From contig NW_022985162.1 of NCBI RefSeq assembly GCF_010093535.1, positions 1,710,387 to 1,774,386 of the forward strand: a stretch of 64,000 nt of DNA, written 5' to 3'. Numbering within the stretch: the stretch's first letter is position 1; every line of letters starts with the position of its first letter. Shown here in pieces: positions 45,378 to 56,112 of this stretch. The notes beneath the pieces are model-generated. The model was not told where the DNA came from and did no database searches. It saw nothing but the letters and a program-made list of their open reading frames with translations. The translations under genes and the position numbers were made by a program. This stretch comes from Lindgomyces ingoldianus. Taxonomy: Eukaryota > Ascomycota > Dothideomycetes > Pleosporales > Lindgomycetaceae.

Positions 45378-45888
45378 TAAATTGGCACGTGGGCAAGTTT
45401 AGCAGGGAATTTTGTTTCATTGGATGAGGGTGTGAGGTATTAGGTAATCTTGACCTCGTAACTCGATTTCCCTGGCATCAGTTTTCGGTTTTATGTCAGG
45501 GCAAATCGCACTCCTTAGGCCACTAGAATAGGAGGGGTGTATTGTTAGATTTATGGCAGATGCTCAGATCCCCAACGTCCGCTGATTAAAATGATGATGA
45601 ATTGGAAAACAATGCAACTGTGACATTTTTAAAAGCATGCACAAACATCTACCCAGTGCTTGAAATATGAACAAGAAATTATCATGCCTACTCCCAGTCC
45701 ATTCTCTCAGGCCCTCCCCACTCACTCAACTCATCCATATCCTACTGCTTGCTATCCAACTCATCATCTAAACTCCTATACTCAACACCCGAGAGTTCAT
45801 ATCCCGTTTAATATTCTTTATAGGTCGGCTCCTCGGTCAATTAAGGAGCAACTACCTCTTTCAGCTCCATCATAGCAGGCACTGCAGC
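45378..45888. other. Convergent 3' region
   Basis: 511 bases between the stop codons of the basic-tailed protein and the GH81 gene. No gene is seen. Confidence 0.45.
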
Positions 45889-48463
45889 TTAAGCAACAGT
45901 ATTGCGCGGCACTACATCTTTAGCTGCACCAGCCATCGCTGCCGAGAAAGCTAGGTACCAGGTCCGACTTGCCCCACCATCCAAGACGCCTAGATCAAAG
46001 TTCGGATTTGAAAAGAAATTATACGCCGTAGTAGGATCAAACAGGGCTAGGTTGGCGTACAAAATGCCTTTCCAGCCACCTGTGACATTGTCTGCCCGTC
46101 CGTTGCTGAAATATACGTCCCATTCTTCCTTGACGAAAGAGGCCGGGCGAGTGTAGGCGCTGGAAGGGTTTAACGGGATCATGTGGATGCCTTGGATGTA
46201 CTCTGGGTTCGCGCCAAAATATGTCGTATGGTCGACTTTATTCTCAAACAAAATCCCCGTTACTTTGTTAGGGATGAATTGTGAAGGCTGGACTTTATTG
46301 TCACTGCTTAGCAAGAAGTAATTTCGGAGAGAACGCGCTTGCACTGCGAGCTGCAGACTTCCACGGGCTTCGAGATTCGCATCTCCCGAGATCTTTCCCC
46401 ACATCTTGAGTGCGTAGGTTGCGAACGTGTCTTCGGAGGTGGATTCCTGATCCTTCCCGTCTCCCGATTCGAAAAGCCCTTTGGCCCAGGAATGGCCGTG
46501 GACCCAATCAAACGAGCGTTGGAAGGGGAAATAAGGATCTGAAGTGCTAGGGTTCGCGTAGTCTCGGACAAGCATGTTGACCCAGGCTTTATTCGTGCCT
46601 TCTCCCAACCAATTAGGATCCAAGTAGCCAATAACAGCCGCAGTCCAGACAAAGTAGCCGTAGTGGAAGTGGTGGTCGTTGTAATATGCATTTCCAAAGT
46701 CCAGACCGGAGTCGCCGTTTTTATATGTGCCGGAGGAGACTACACCTTTCCATTGGGAGTCATAGACAAGAGGCAGAGGTTGCGTGTTGTTGACAAAGAC
46801 GTTGAAGGCGTCTTTTAGTTTGATCAGGCCAGCGGCGGCGAGGTTAGAGTTCTTGGTCATTGTTTGAAGTGTATATACTATGCCCGCGAATTTTGCCAGA
46901 GCTTTACCACTATAATACATACTGTCGAGGCGTGTTTGACTGTTGATGTCTTCGTTTAGCTCGAGAGCTCCGGCGCTGTTCACAGCCGCAATAGCGGCGG
47001 AATTAAGGACGTTATTTTCCGAGCCACCATTCCCGCCGTTGCTGGCTGGTATCCAAGGGGCAAAACCAACAGTTGAAGGTAGGTTGGGTTCGACCATGGT
47101 CATTTTGTTAGCGGCAATGGCCCGCGCATAGCCCTTGGTAGTTGTAACCAGAGAGATGTCAGTTAGAGCCGCTGCAGTATTAGAATCGAACGATTCTACT
47201 TGATGCGGCAAGGCAAACATGAGCAGCGTCTGATTTGCGATCCCATCTTTGCCCCAAGCAATGGTGTAGCTTCCCGAACTGCCATCTACTGATCCGGAAA
47301 TGGTGGCATTAGTAGCGAAGGCGCCGGCGGATGAATCGAAGACTTTCTCACCGGTGGTGTTGGCAGGGTTCTTCGCGACCTGGATTATTCCGATGAAATC
47401 TGCGGGACCAACGATGGTAGCACTGTCCTTTAGTGTGAAGGGAGGGGCACCAAGACTAGCGACGGGTGTAGCGTATAATAGCCACTCTGAGCTATCCTCT
47501 AGCTGGATTTGGTACTTGTATGTGACACCATTAAGCTGGCCCACGTATTTCAGAGTCCGGAAGAAAGTACCACTACTTAACAACGGTTTCGCCTTGTTAT
47601 AAAGTGCTGTAACAAATCCCATGCCTTGAACGCAAGGAATCGAGATAAGAGGTGTAGCATCTGCAGAAGGGGCCAAATTGGCATAAACTGAAAACGCAGT
47701 CAAGGACTCCGTGGATAGAGTCGTTGATTTGCTAAGCTCTTCTGCAGAGAAGACGATGTGTTGCAAGCCAATCGGTCCGATGAAGTAGCGGGGCGGGGTG
47801 CCACTATCCCAAGCAAATTGACTTCGTTCGACGTGGGTAACGGCCATTCCATATGTATTTCCATGTCCTTTGGCCCATGCCAGGGAATATGGATGTGTCC
47901 AGACTGAGTTTGTCTGGCTTCCTAAGAAAAAGTTTGCGTAGAATTTGTTCGTCTCGATCGGTCCGCCTTTATCTAAGATACCCAGCTTCTTCACCGGGTG
48001 GTCGTCGCGGGTAGATATTTGTTGCGGAGGAGCATCACTGGCCATGGGAACGAAGATATTGGAGGCGGCTGCCCCTGCTGGGGATGTTGTTCCGGGCGCA
48101 AGTGTTGTACCAATGGGTGCGAGGGAACCAAGCGGCGTGGATACTGGGGCGGTAGGAAGAGGATTAGCAGAATTACCGCCAGATGGAAGACCAGTCAGAA
48201 TGGACTGTGTAGTTAATCAGCAGTTGCTTCTCGAGGTTAGGTGAAAGATTACGCACTCCAGAGAGCGATGGTGACAGAGTAGCCGTTGCAGTCTGCAAAG
48301 ACGAAAGCGGTGCCGAACTGTAGCTGGTCGTCACATCTAGACCTGAAGAGATCGTAATAGCTCGTCCACCAAAAGGATCAGGTTCACGCTTCTGTTCGCG
48401 AGCAGGAAGACCAGAAATAAGCGTAGCATGAAATACACTCAACAGGAATGCTAGCTTAGCCAT
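45889..48463 (-). CDS. Secreted endo-beta-1,3-glucanase, GH81
   Basis: Cleaves beta-1,3-glucan in the cell wall, in the manner of yeast Eng1/Acf2, often for cell separation. Exons 48257-48463 and 45889-48204 with a 52-bp intron (GTGCGT...CAG) give 840 residues. The N-terminus is a signal peptide (MAKLAFLLSVFHATLISGLPA). A Thr/Ser/Pro-rich linker follows to about residue 120. The GH81 module starts near PIETNKFYANFFLGSQTNSV and contains the core motif FGNAYYNDHHFHYGYFVW (about residue 571), which holds the catalytic Asp. Further on is KDQESTSEDTFATYAL (about residue 655), whose Glu residues are the other catalytic candidates. WGKISGDANLEARG and HTTYFGANPEYIQGIHMIPL are further signatures. No cellulose-binding module or GPI signal is apparent. 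Confidence 0.93.
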
Positions 48464-50399
48464 TTCGGAAAGGGGGTTTTAAAGGAGTGCTAAGTAAGAA
48501 AATGATTGTATCAAACAAGAGGACGAAAAGAGCGCACGAAGAAAAATGAGAGCCGTGTTTAGGGCTGTGGAGAAAAGAATGCACAAGTGCCTTTGAAGAA
48601 TGAAGAACAACCACGATGAAGAATACCATACTGCACCCCAGGAGTCTTATTATACTCAACATGAAATGAAGTAGAAACCCGACAATGAGGCGTTTCATGT
48701 GACAAGGTGGAATGAACAGATTTTTAGGATGATCAAATCAGAGACAGGAAGGAAGGATGGTCATTGTGGAGGCGCGGGAGGACCCTCTGCAACGGAGACT
48801 TTACCCGAAGAAGGTTACTGATCTGCAGGAACAGGTACAGGCGGTAGGACAAATGGCTACTGGGTCCCTGAATGGTGCCACAACTTTGTACCAGGATCTT
48901 GCTCATGTCAAGTATCAAGGCGTACAACATTCATATTGAACAGATCATGGACTGTGCGAGGCGTTCGAGAGATTGCCGAAGAATCATCCGCATAAAGCCA
49001 CCCTCGGCTGTCTTAGATATTTGACATTGACTGTGGTCGATATATGTCTTAAACACTTACGATCAATAACAATAGTCTCAGAGAGACGTTGTACGAAACA
49101 GGCCCCAGATTCAGCCAACCGGGCTCCGCGGAGGGCCAGAATAGCGCCTTTATGGAAATAATTAGCGTGACGTCCAATTGCAACCTCACCTGGCCATTTT
49201 GTAAAGTCACACCATGCAGGCCGTCTTTTGACAAGTAGAGGATGTAGACGCTGGGGTAGACCCTAGTTGAAGGGACCCTGAACGGCAGAAGAAAGAAGGC
49301 GACGTTGTGTCCTTGTTCAGGGCGGTAATTAGATCTCCTGCTCGATGCGGAAGGAGAGCAAAATGTCACAGGACCTGAAGGATTCTCCTTCGCAACAGAT
49401 ACTACGATACCTAGTCCGGGAATGCTTAATAGCCTTCTCCCAACAAGTGGGAGAGTGTTCGCTGCACTCGGTTCCCGCTGTTCGTAACGATGATGTCCTA
49501 AGAGCATTGCGGCTCGTCTGAGTCTCATTCAAAGTGTCCGTACGTCAAGACTCCAATGCAGGATAGCCATGCTGAGGCCCTCGTCCGACGAAGGATATGA
49601 AGTGGTGCGCGGCAGTCTGGGGCAAAAGACACAGCCTCGTTGATTGAAAGAAAGACAAGTGAAGGGATGTTGGGATGGCGTTGTCAGCGTTTGAAGTTTG
49701 AATGAGGTCGGCGAATCCGAGTGCGTAGAAGCTTGTTTGCGCCATCCCCTGGTCTGTGTGCCGCTTTCTGAGTTATCTGGCTAATCACAACAGAGCAAAT
49801 ATGAAACCTTAAGCCATGTTTTATTAGAGGGGACAAGGGTTTAGGCATTAGAGCCTCGCAAACAAATCCTCCGTTTCACGACCTTCACATGTTTGAAGTA
49901 CAGAAGGATGGTATGAGCAGCTTCCCGAAGTCCTGTGGACGAAGCAGCGAAGCCGCTCTCACCTCAACTACGATTATTTGCTATCAGAGGACCTCAGTGC
50001 TCATGTGCGAAATCTGTACTCTCCTGAACAAGACCTGTCTAAATTGAACACTGCTGATCAGAGCAAGATGACTGAACGCCTAAGTGGTGTTCCCAAACTG
50101 CTCCCCAGACCTGACCATTTCATCCGAAAACATGTGAGGATGATTCTGTCGATGGTCTTGCTCGGATACTCCGGGTGGTATGCATCTGCCTGGATTCCAC
50201 GTCTGAGCTGGCAATTCTTGAAGTGGGTGACAACCTACTCGAGTTAATGCCACCAGCAGCTGAGTATATATGCTGAAAGCGCCTTTGCCGCCCCCGAGCC
50301 CTATAATAAAGATCAGTAGGCTGCACTAGTGTCGACGTACTGGAATAAGAAAGGGCGACAAATACTGCATGCTTCACACGAAGCCAACCAATGCAGGGT
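48464..50399. other. Gene-poor stretch between GH81 and the GH15 remnant
   Basis: Only short overlapping frames. One at 49978-50247 (from a TTG, no ATG) has a protein-like look (DQSKMTERLSGVPKLLPRPD, then a hydrophobic tail). It may be a piece of a lost gene, but I cannot name it. Confidence 0.35.
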
Positions 50400-50895
50400 T
50401 TTGAGTTACAGATTTCATATAAGTACTGTCTCCTCAGTTCGAGCCTGGAATCTCGGAGATAAACTCAACCTAGCTCAATGCTCCGTGGTGGGCGGCAACA
50501 TACAGTAGCTCTTCGGACATACCAGCATTGCACATTGCTCAGATTTCCCGACACACTAGCCCGGCGTTGGTCAACCACCCCTTCTCTAATGTACTTAGGA
50601 TCTAGTCTAGGATTCTTAAGAATTGCGGGCTATTTAACGCTGTGAAGGACCCTAGGGGAGCGGTGAGGACTGCAGAGTCAAGAACCTCATTCTGTTTGTA
50701 ACTTTGGATGAGTGTACCCAGTTCCTTACTATATCCCTTACCCATGACGTCCTGATCAATTTCATCCGGGATCTTGAACCAATTCCACCGGCGTGGGCAA
50801 GGGAAGCATCTCGTATCCACTAGTCGAAGGGCGTGATCTATGATCATCCATAGCATGATGTTCGAGTACACAAAGTTCTGCTTTCCCCATAAGAA
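50400..50895 (-). pseudogene. C-terminal remnant of a GH15-type glycosidase
   Basis: On the minus strand the frame opens at about 50895 with GKQNFVYSNIMLWMIIDHAL, then CPRRWNWFKIPDEIDQDVMG, ELGTLIQSYKQNEVLDSAVL and TAPLGSFTALNSPQFLRIL. These match the (alpha/alpha)6-barrel part of fungal GH15 enzymes (glucoamylase- or trehalase-like). A stop follows at 50602-50604. Beyond it, the same frame continues as ILSTLEKGWLTNAGLV before degrading. The 5' part is missing: sequence identity is lost exactly where the AT-rich transposon island begins. I see no trace of the rest on the far side of the island. Confidence 0.65.
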
Positions 50896-51017
50896 AAGCT
50901 TTTAGCGATAAATTTAAGCTAGCTTTGTTATGTACGAGCCAGATAAGCTTTCTAAGCACTTACTTTATAAGCCAAGTACGGCTAGCGCTTTACTATTTAT
51001 ATAATAGCCGTCTATTA

Positions 51018-53151
51018 ACATGGTCCACAAGCGAATGTTCAACACAAGCGAGTGTTCTGTCCTACTACTAAATTTAACTTTAAAGACTATTAATTTAATA
51101 ACGCAAAAATATACTATATAAAATAAACTACTATAGAATTATTTAATATCCTTACATGTATAAGAGTTATGCCTAGGCTTATTACAGCGCTTGCAGTGCT
51201 GTACGCGCGCTGCGCTGCTTTTAGCAGTTAACTTCTTTTAAGGCATTTTACTACCTTCTACTATACTAGTAAGCTTCTAAGTACTTAACTTAAAGCTTTA
51301 ATAACTTATTAGAGTTTCTTTTTTTTAAATTTACTTTTTTTTACACTGCTTACGCTTTATAGCTGCCTTATAGGCCCTTTCTAGAGCAGCTGCTTAATTG
51401 CGCTATAGAACAGCAACATAAGCTATCTTAGTAGCGCCCTTACTTAGCTGCTTTACTAGATTAAGCATAGCAAAAAAAAAAAAATTCTAATACTTTTAAA
51501 TCTAATTATATAGTAGAGTTAACTAAGCCTTAACTTTATAAAGATTACTAAGTGTTTAAGCCTCCTAAGTAGTATTTAGTAGTAGAGTAGCTAGCTAATT
51601 AGGTAGCTATATATTAAGCTTTAAGAGCACTAGCTCTAGGTTAAATAGGACTAGTCCTATAGCTCTAAAGCCTGCGCAGATATTATCTATTATAATTAAG
51701 TAACTAAATGCTGCTTTAAAGGCTAGTAGAAAGGTTAGCTTATTAATATAGTTAATCTAGTAGCAGATTAACTAGCTAATCTTAGTACTGTACGCGCGCT
51801 TTAACAGCAAAAAGCAGCTAACATTAAGCGGCTGTAGAATATGTGACGCGTGTGCTGGCATACAGAGCGCTATAATACGCCTCTGCTTACAGAGCTTTAG
51901 GAATTTAACAGAGTAATAGCTTTTATAGCTATTAAAAATAAGCAGCTACTATAAGCCTACTAAGTAATTTTTTATATACAGATTAAAGTGCTCTAGCTAT
52001 GTAATTCTATGTTTATTAGTTATTTAGCTGTTATTGCTAACACTAATAGCCTAGTCTTTTAGTATATCCTTATCCTTATACTAGGCAGATAGGTGATGCT
52101 TGCCTTTAAAGATTATGTATAAAGGTATTGCCTACCTATCTGCGTTAATGCCTGCAATAACTATCACCTATTTACAGTCGCCTAGCTGTATAGCCTTTAG
52201 CTAATTACGTCTATCTGTGCCTATAACAACTATTTAGCTTAATATAACCCCTATCTAAAAGCCTGTCTTGTTAAAATTATACATGTCCTAATCTATAATT
52301 GTAACAGCGCAGGCAAGACAATAGGTCTAAATGCGGTATAAATCCACTTAGAGGCATATAGGAGTGCGTGGGGACTTAGAGACCTAGGAATACTAATGAC
52401 ACCTATAGGCCTTGTACGTAGGATATTAGAAAACTACCGAGCTAGCTACAGGGGCAAGGTGCGACTAAATACATGAGGGAATAGGGGTAACAGCAAGGGT
52501 CAGGGCCAGGTCAAGGTCAGGGCTGATACGAGGGCCTTCCAGAGGTTCTAGGCGACTCAAGATAGAACAATTTATAAGGATTGTTACAACAATGCTGTAC
52601 TTTAATTATGTAGCCTCTACAAGCTTAAACTACTTACTTATAATTGCTAGATCTTTACATTTTGCTTATTAGTAATTATATAGTTAGCTAAGGTAGGTTT
52701 TAACTGCTAGCGTACACGCAACAAAGTTAGATAGCTAGTTAATACTTGCTAGTAGAGCGCCGCGCTTAGTAAGAAGCTTATTAGCCATCTCTTGTACAGC
52801 ACCTAGAGTAGGCGTAAATCCTTGTAAATCTAGATTAAGTATATGCTTAATAATTACCTTCTCTTCTAGCTTTGTAAGCTTCTTGTTGTTAGCTGTACAG
52901 TTGCGTCGCATAGTCATCCCTGCGCGTTGTTGGCAGAGAGCTATTTAATTAACATTGTAGAGTGCTGCAGCGCGCCTCTTAGTTAAAGACGCGTCTCTAT
53001 TAAGAGCTTAAATAGCTAGGTTAATTCTAGCCTCTTTTAAAGATAATTAATTGTATAGTTGTTAATGCATCGCGGTTGGTAGTAGGTTGGCTGCGTTTTG
53101 GTGGTGGGACGGAACACTCGCTTGTGTTGAACATTCGCTTGTGGACCATGT
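51018..53151 (-). mobile_element. pogo/Fot1-type DNA transposon, RIP-inactivated
   Basis: Terminal inverted repeats of about 45 bases (ACATGGTCCACAAGCGAATG inward; the right end reads the reverse complement) are flanked by TA at 51016-51017 and 53152-53153, the target of Tc1/mariner elements. The minus strand encodes a decayed transposase. A helix-turn-helix segment (DASLTKRRAAALYNV, about 53000) is followed by a CENP-B-type domain (KLTKLEEKVIIKHIL, about 52870). A DDE-domain start follows (NFNKTGF, TGTDRRN, IVIAGINADR, IPLYIIFKGKH; about 52280-52090) with many stops. A 289-bp unit at 52300-52588 interrupts the transposase. Without it the element is about 1.84 kb, normal for the family. Immobile in itself, though its ends could still be recognised in trans. 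Confidence 0.85.
52300..52588 (+). mobile_element. 289-bp TGTAAC...TTGTTACA unit nested in the pogo element
   Basis: The sequence matches the units at 1214-1503 and 1676-1980 through its length (GCAGGCAAGACA, GACACCTATAGGCCTTGTAC, ACCGAGCTAGCTAC), with many C-to-T and G-to-A changes. Flanks ATAAT (52295-52299) and ACAAT (52589-52593) differ by one transition, consistent with a 5-bp target duplication. Confidence 0.75.
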
Positions 53152-53382
53152 TAACTATAGTTAACATTTAATGTTTAGTATAACTAGTATGTTAGTGCGA
53201 GAGGTATCGAGCAGGAAGCATAAGGCACAGAGAGGGAATGGAGGATAGAGGGTGTATGGCAGAGCCACAAGAGAGAGTAAACCTTAAGGTCGGAGGCAGA
53301 GGTACGGCGGCCGAGGAGCCTATATACCCCGTGCCAAGCTTAGGGTACTCTGGGGTTAGATAACTGTAGCACAACCGTGACA
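53152..53382 (-). repeat. Probable LTR fragment split by the pogo element
   Basis: Read on the minus strand, it starts TGTCACGG at 53382, like the solo LTRs at 2.5-3.2 kb, though the rest differs. GGGGTATATAGG at about 53320 looks like a TATA box. It runs into the pogo end and may continue at about 51015-50926. I found no matching target duplication, so this is tentative. Confidence 0.35.
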
Positions 53383-54144
53383 GTTAGAGAGGTAAGGAAA
53401 CATGTGTCCAGCTTAAAAAAGCTATTTCTTATGCTTACACTTAACCACTAGACGAGCAACTGCTTCTAGCACAATACTCATGCCTGCGTAGTTGGGTGCG
53501 CCCCTGATCAATTGAATGTTTTGCGGTCGGAAAAGTGCTACAATAGACGGTGGCAGCACAGCGATTGTCTAAATATTCCCACTCATCGTCTGATTCTTTG
53601 CCGGAAGAAATGCCCCAATGGGGTCATTGGTCCACGTCGATGCTCTTTACCAATCAAAGAACACAATGACCAAATACATTCAAGGATGCTCCCCTCTTTT
53701 GATTTGCTCAAGTGATGCAGACAACTGTGGAAATTCACTGAATAGGAATTTTCATTGACTTCCTTCCAGTAGGTTCATTCAAAGCACGACTCTCAAGGTA
53801 TGGTACAAAGAAGTGAGGGTACCGGCGAGGCTTATTAACAGGCCACAATTCAAGGTAGCCATCTACAAGCCTGCAAAGCTATGCGCCATGGATGACTTCT
53901 GGTGAGAAATGGCCTTTGATGGAATAGTGTCAAATTAGCTAGACTTAGGAAGGCGAATGGATTACCAGCTAGCCTTAATCTGAACACACATTTAAAACTT
54001 CACGCAACAATAGAATGATCTAGGATGGGTTGAACAATTTCGAGTGGTAAGCCTATCTGTTGCATTCTTAGTGTATGGGAGCGTTTGAGAAGGTTGCGTG
54101 GTTGATGTTTAATGCCAGGGCTAGTCATGTGCGCTTACCTCTTT
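53383..54144. other. Intergenic between transposon island and primase gene
   Basis: No gene is recognised. At about 53440-53465 (minus strand) GCTCGTCTAGTGGTTAAG resembles a tRNA A box, but no B box follows. Confidence 0.35.
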
Positions 54145-54168
54145 ACGCGTCGAAACGCGCTAAGTCGC
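54145..54168. promoter_or_regulatory. MluI cell-cycle box upstream of PRI1
   Basis: ACGCGT at 54145-54150 is followed closely by AAACGCG and CGCGT, about 75-100 bases before the primase ATG. ACGCGT is the binding site of MBF, which drives DNA-replication genes at G1/S in yeasts. Its place supports a start at 54243 rather than 54075, since it would otherwise lie within the coding region. Confidence 0.55.
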
Positions 54169-54242
54169 GTGTCACCCAGCATTCACATTCACTCAGAACC
54201 TTCACCACTCTTCACCACAGGAAGCTAAATAATTATCTCAAG

Positions 54243-55796
54243 ATGCCGCACTCAATATCTCCGGAGTCAACTCCAGCAGAGGATTCCTCCATGCCCCACG
54301 TCAACGCCCAGCCCTTAAAGTCCGAACCTTCAACTCCGTCCAAGGATATCGCAATGTCGGATGCCCTAAGTTCCCCCGAAGACTCCAAAACGAAAGTCAA
54401 TCTCGAAGGTCTGTTCGACGATGAAGACTCAGATCTCGAATTCCCTTCCAGCGCATCGCAAATCAAATCCGAGGAAGAACCGTCACAGCCGGAGCCGTTG
54501 TACGACCATCTTTTCGACTTGAAGTCAAGCTCAATGCTAACACCACACAGCAGGATAACATCGAGATCGACCTTCTCCGACCCTGAAATCATGCGCGCGT
54601 TCTACCAACGCCTCTTTCCGTTCCGCTATCTCTTCCAATGGCTCAACCACAACCCCACCCCCTCCAACGATTTTGCACATCGAGAATTCGCTTTCACGCT
54701 TCCCAATGACGCGTATCTGCGGTACCAATCCTTTCCTACAGCTGATCTGCTCCGCAAGCAATGTATACAACTGCTTCCGTCTCGTTTCGAAATCGGTCCC
54801 GTGTACTCGACGAATCCCCGCGACCGAAAGACTGTGAGGAAAGCCAGCGCTTTTCGCCCGTTGACGAAGGAACTAGTGTTTGATATTGATATGACGGATT
54901 ATGACGATGTGCGGACATGTTGTACTGGCGCTAGCATTTGTCATAAATGTTGGGCGTTCATCACTATGGCGATAAAAGTCGTCGACGTCGCACTACGCGA
55001 TGACTTCGGCTTCAAGCACATCCTCTGGGTCTATTCCGGTCGTCGAGGGGCCCACGCCTGGGTGTGCGACAAGCGAGCCCGAGAGCTAGACGACAGCAAG
55101 CGACGTGCCATTGCTGGATATCTTGAACTCCTTAAAGGTGGAGATCAGGGCGGGAAGAAGGTTAATGTGCGACGGCCTCTGCATCCGCACCTCGATCGCA
55201 GTCTCAACATCCTGAAAGAGCATTTCCAGACAAGTATCTTGATTGAGCAAGACCCCTGGGCTGAAGAAAAATACGCACATCTACTTCAGCTCCTACCAGA
55301 CCCGACACTCAGAGCTGCGCTGCAAAAGAAATGGGATTCCAGCCCTTCTCGCCCCAGCACCTCAAAATGGTCCGACATCGATAATCTCGCGAAAACTGGT
55401 GCATTGTCCAAAACGTCTAAGGAATTGCTCGAAGCAAAGCAGGACATCGTTCTCGAATACACATATCCGCGTCTTGATGCCGAGGTCTCCAAGAAATTGA
55501 ACCATTTGCTGAAGTCACCATTTGTAGTCCATCCCGGGACTGGAAGAGTCTGTGTGCCGATTGATACGAGGAAAGTCGAGGAATTCGATCCGTTGAGTGT
55601 GCCAACGGTGACGCAGCTGTTGAGTGAGATTGATGAGTGGGAGGGAGAGGGCGAGCAGAAGGTGCAGGATTGGGAGAAGACGAGCTTGGTTCCCTATGTG
55701 GAGTTCTTTAGAACGTTCGTAGGCGGCTTATTGAAGGAGGAGAGGCGCGGACTGAAAAGGGAGAGAGAGGAGGGTGGAGATGAAATGGAGTTTTGA
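54243..55796 (+). CDS. PRI1: DNA primase small (catalytic) subunit
   Basis: Makes the RNA primers for DNA replication as part of the polymerase alpha-primase complex in the nucleus. A single exon of 517 residues from the ATG at 54243; the frame is open for a further 56 codons upstream to 54075, but that stretch contains the MluI box and looks like promoter. A Ser/Pro/acidic N-terminal extension of about 90 residues precedes the primase fold: MRAFYQRLFPFRYLFQWLNH, then REFAFTLPNDAYLRYQSF. The catalytic Asp pair is in ELVFDIDMTDYDDVR. The zinc-binding Cys cluster CCTGASICHKCW follows, and HILWVYSGRRGAHAWVCD is the nucleotide-binding signature. The C-terminus is basic then acidic. Convergent with PHB2. 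Confidence 0.93.
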   Translation: MPHSISPESTPAEDSSMPHVNAQPLKSEPSTPSKDIAMSDALSSPEDSKTKVNLEGLFDDEDSDLEFPSSASQIKSEEEPSQPEPLYDHLFDLKSSSMLTPHSRITSRSTFSDPEIMRAFYQRLFPFRYLFQWLNHNPTPSNDFAHREFAFTLPNDAYLRYQSFPTADLLRKQCIQLLPSRFEIGPVYSTNPRDRKTVRKASAFRPLTKELVFDIDMTDYDDVRTCCTGASICHKCWAFITMAIKVVDVALRDDFGFKHILWVYSGRRGAHAWVCDKRARELDDSKRRAIAGYLELLKGGDQGGKKVNVRRPLHPHLDRSLNILKEHFQTSILIEQDPWAEEKYAHLLQLLPDPTLRAALQKKWDSSPSRPSTSKWSDIDNLAKTGALSKTSKELLEAKQDIVLEYTYPRLDAEVSKKLNHLLKSPFVVHPGTGRVCVPIDTRKVEEFDPLSVPTVTQLLSEIDEWEGEGEQKVQDWEKTSLVPYVEFFRTFVGGLLKEERRGLKREREEGGDEMEF

Positions 55797-56112
55797 TACT
55801 AGCTTCTACTGAGGTACATGGCGTTAACGGGCGGTGTCTGTGGTATCCATATCAGATTCCAGAATGGGGGTTAGGTCATCGGTTTGATTATGGAGTTCGA
55901 TGATGCAGTTCATGTAATGAATGCCATGGGAGGGAGACCGGTGGACGGCTTGAATGCTTGACTTAAGCCCTGAACATTCCCTATTTTCAGACAAGAGTGG
56001 AAAGGCACTCTGAAGCTTTTACTACTTTTACATATAGAGCCATCGTTGTACAAAGGGTTTCATCCTCCCTAGTCCCAATGCTTCTTTCCCCGGCCGCCCA
56101 TTATTTACCACC

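Noticed and set aside
53440..53470. tRNA-like GTCTAGTGGTTAAG on the minus strand
   Set aside because: Matches an A box only; no B box or cloverleaf follows, so I do not call a tRNA.
54075..54242. 56-codon N-terminal extension of the primase frame
   Set aside because: It carries an MluI cell-cycle box and does not resemble primase N-termini; the ATG at 54243 is a better start.
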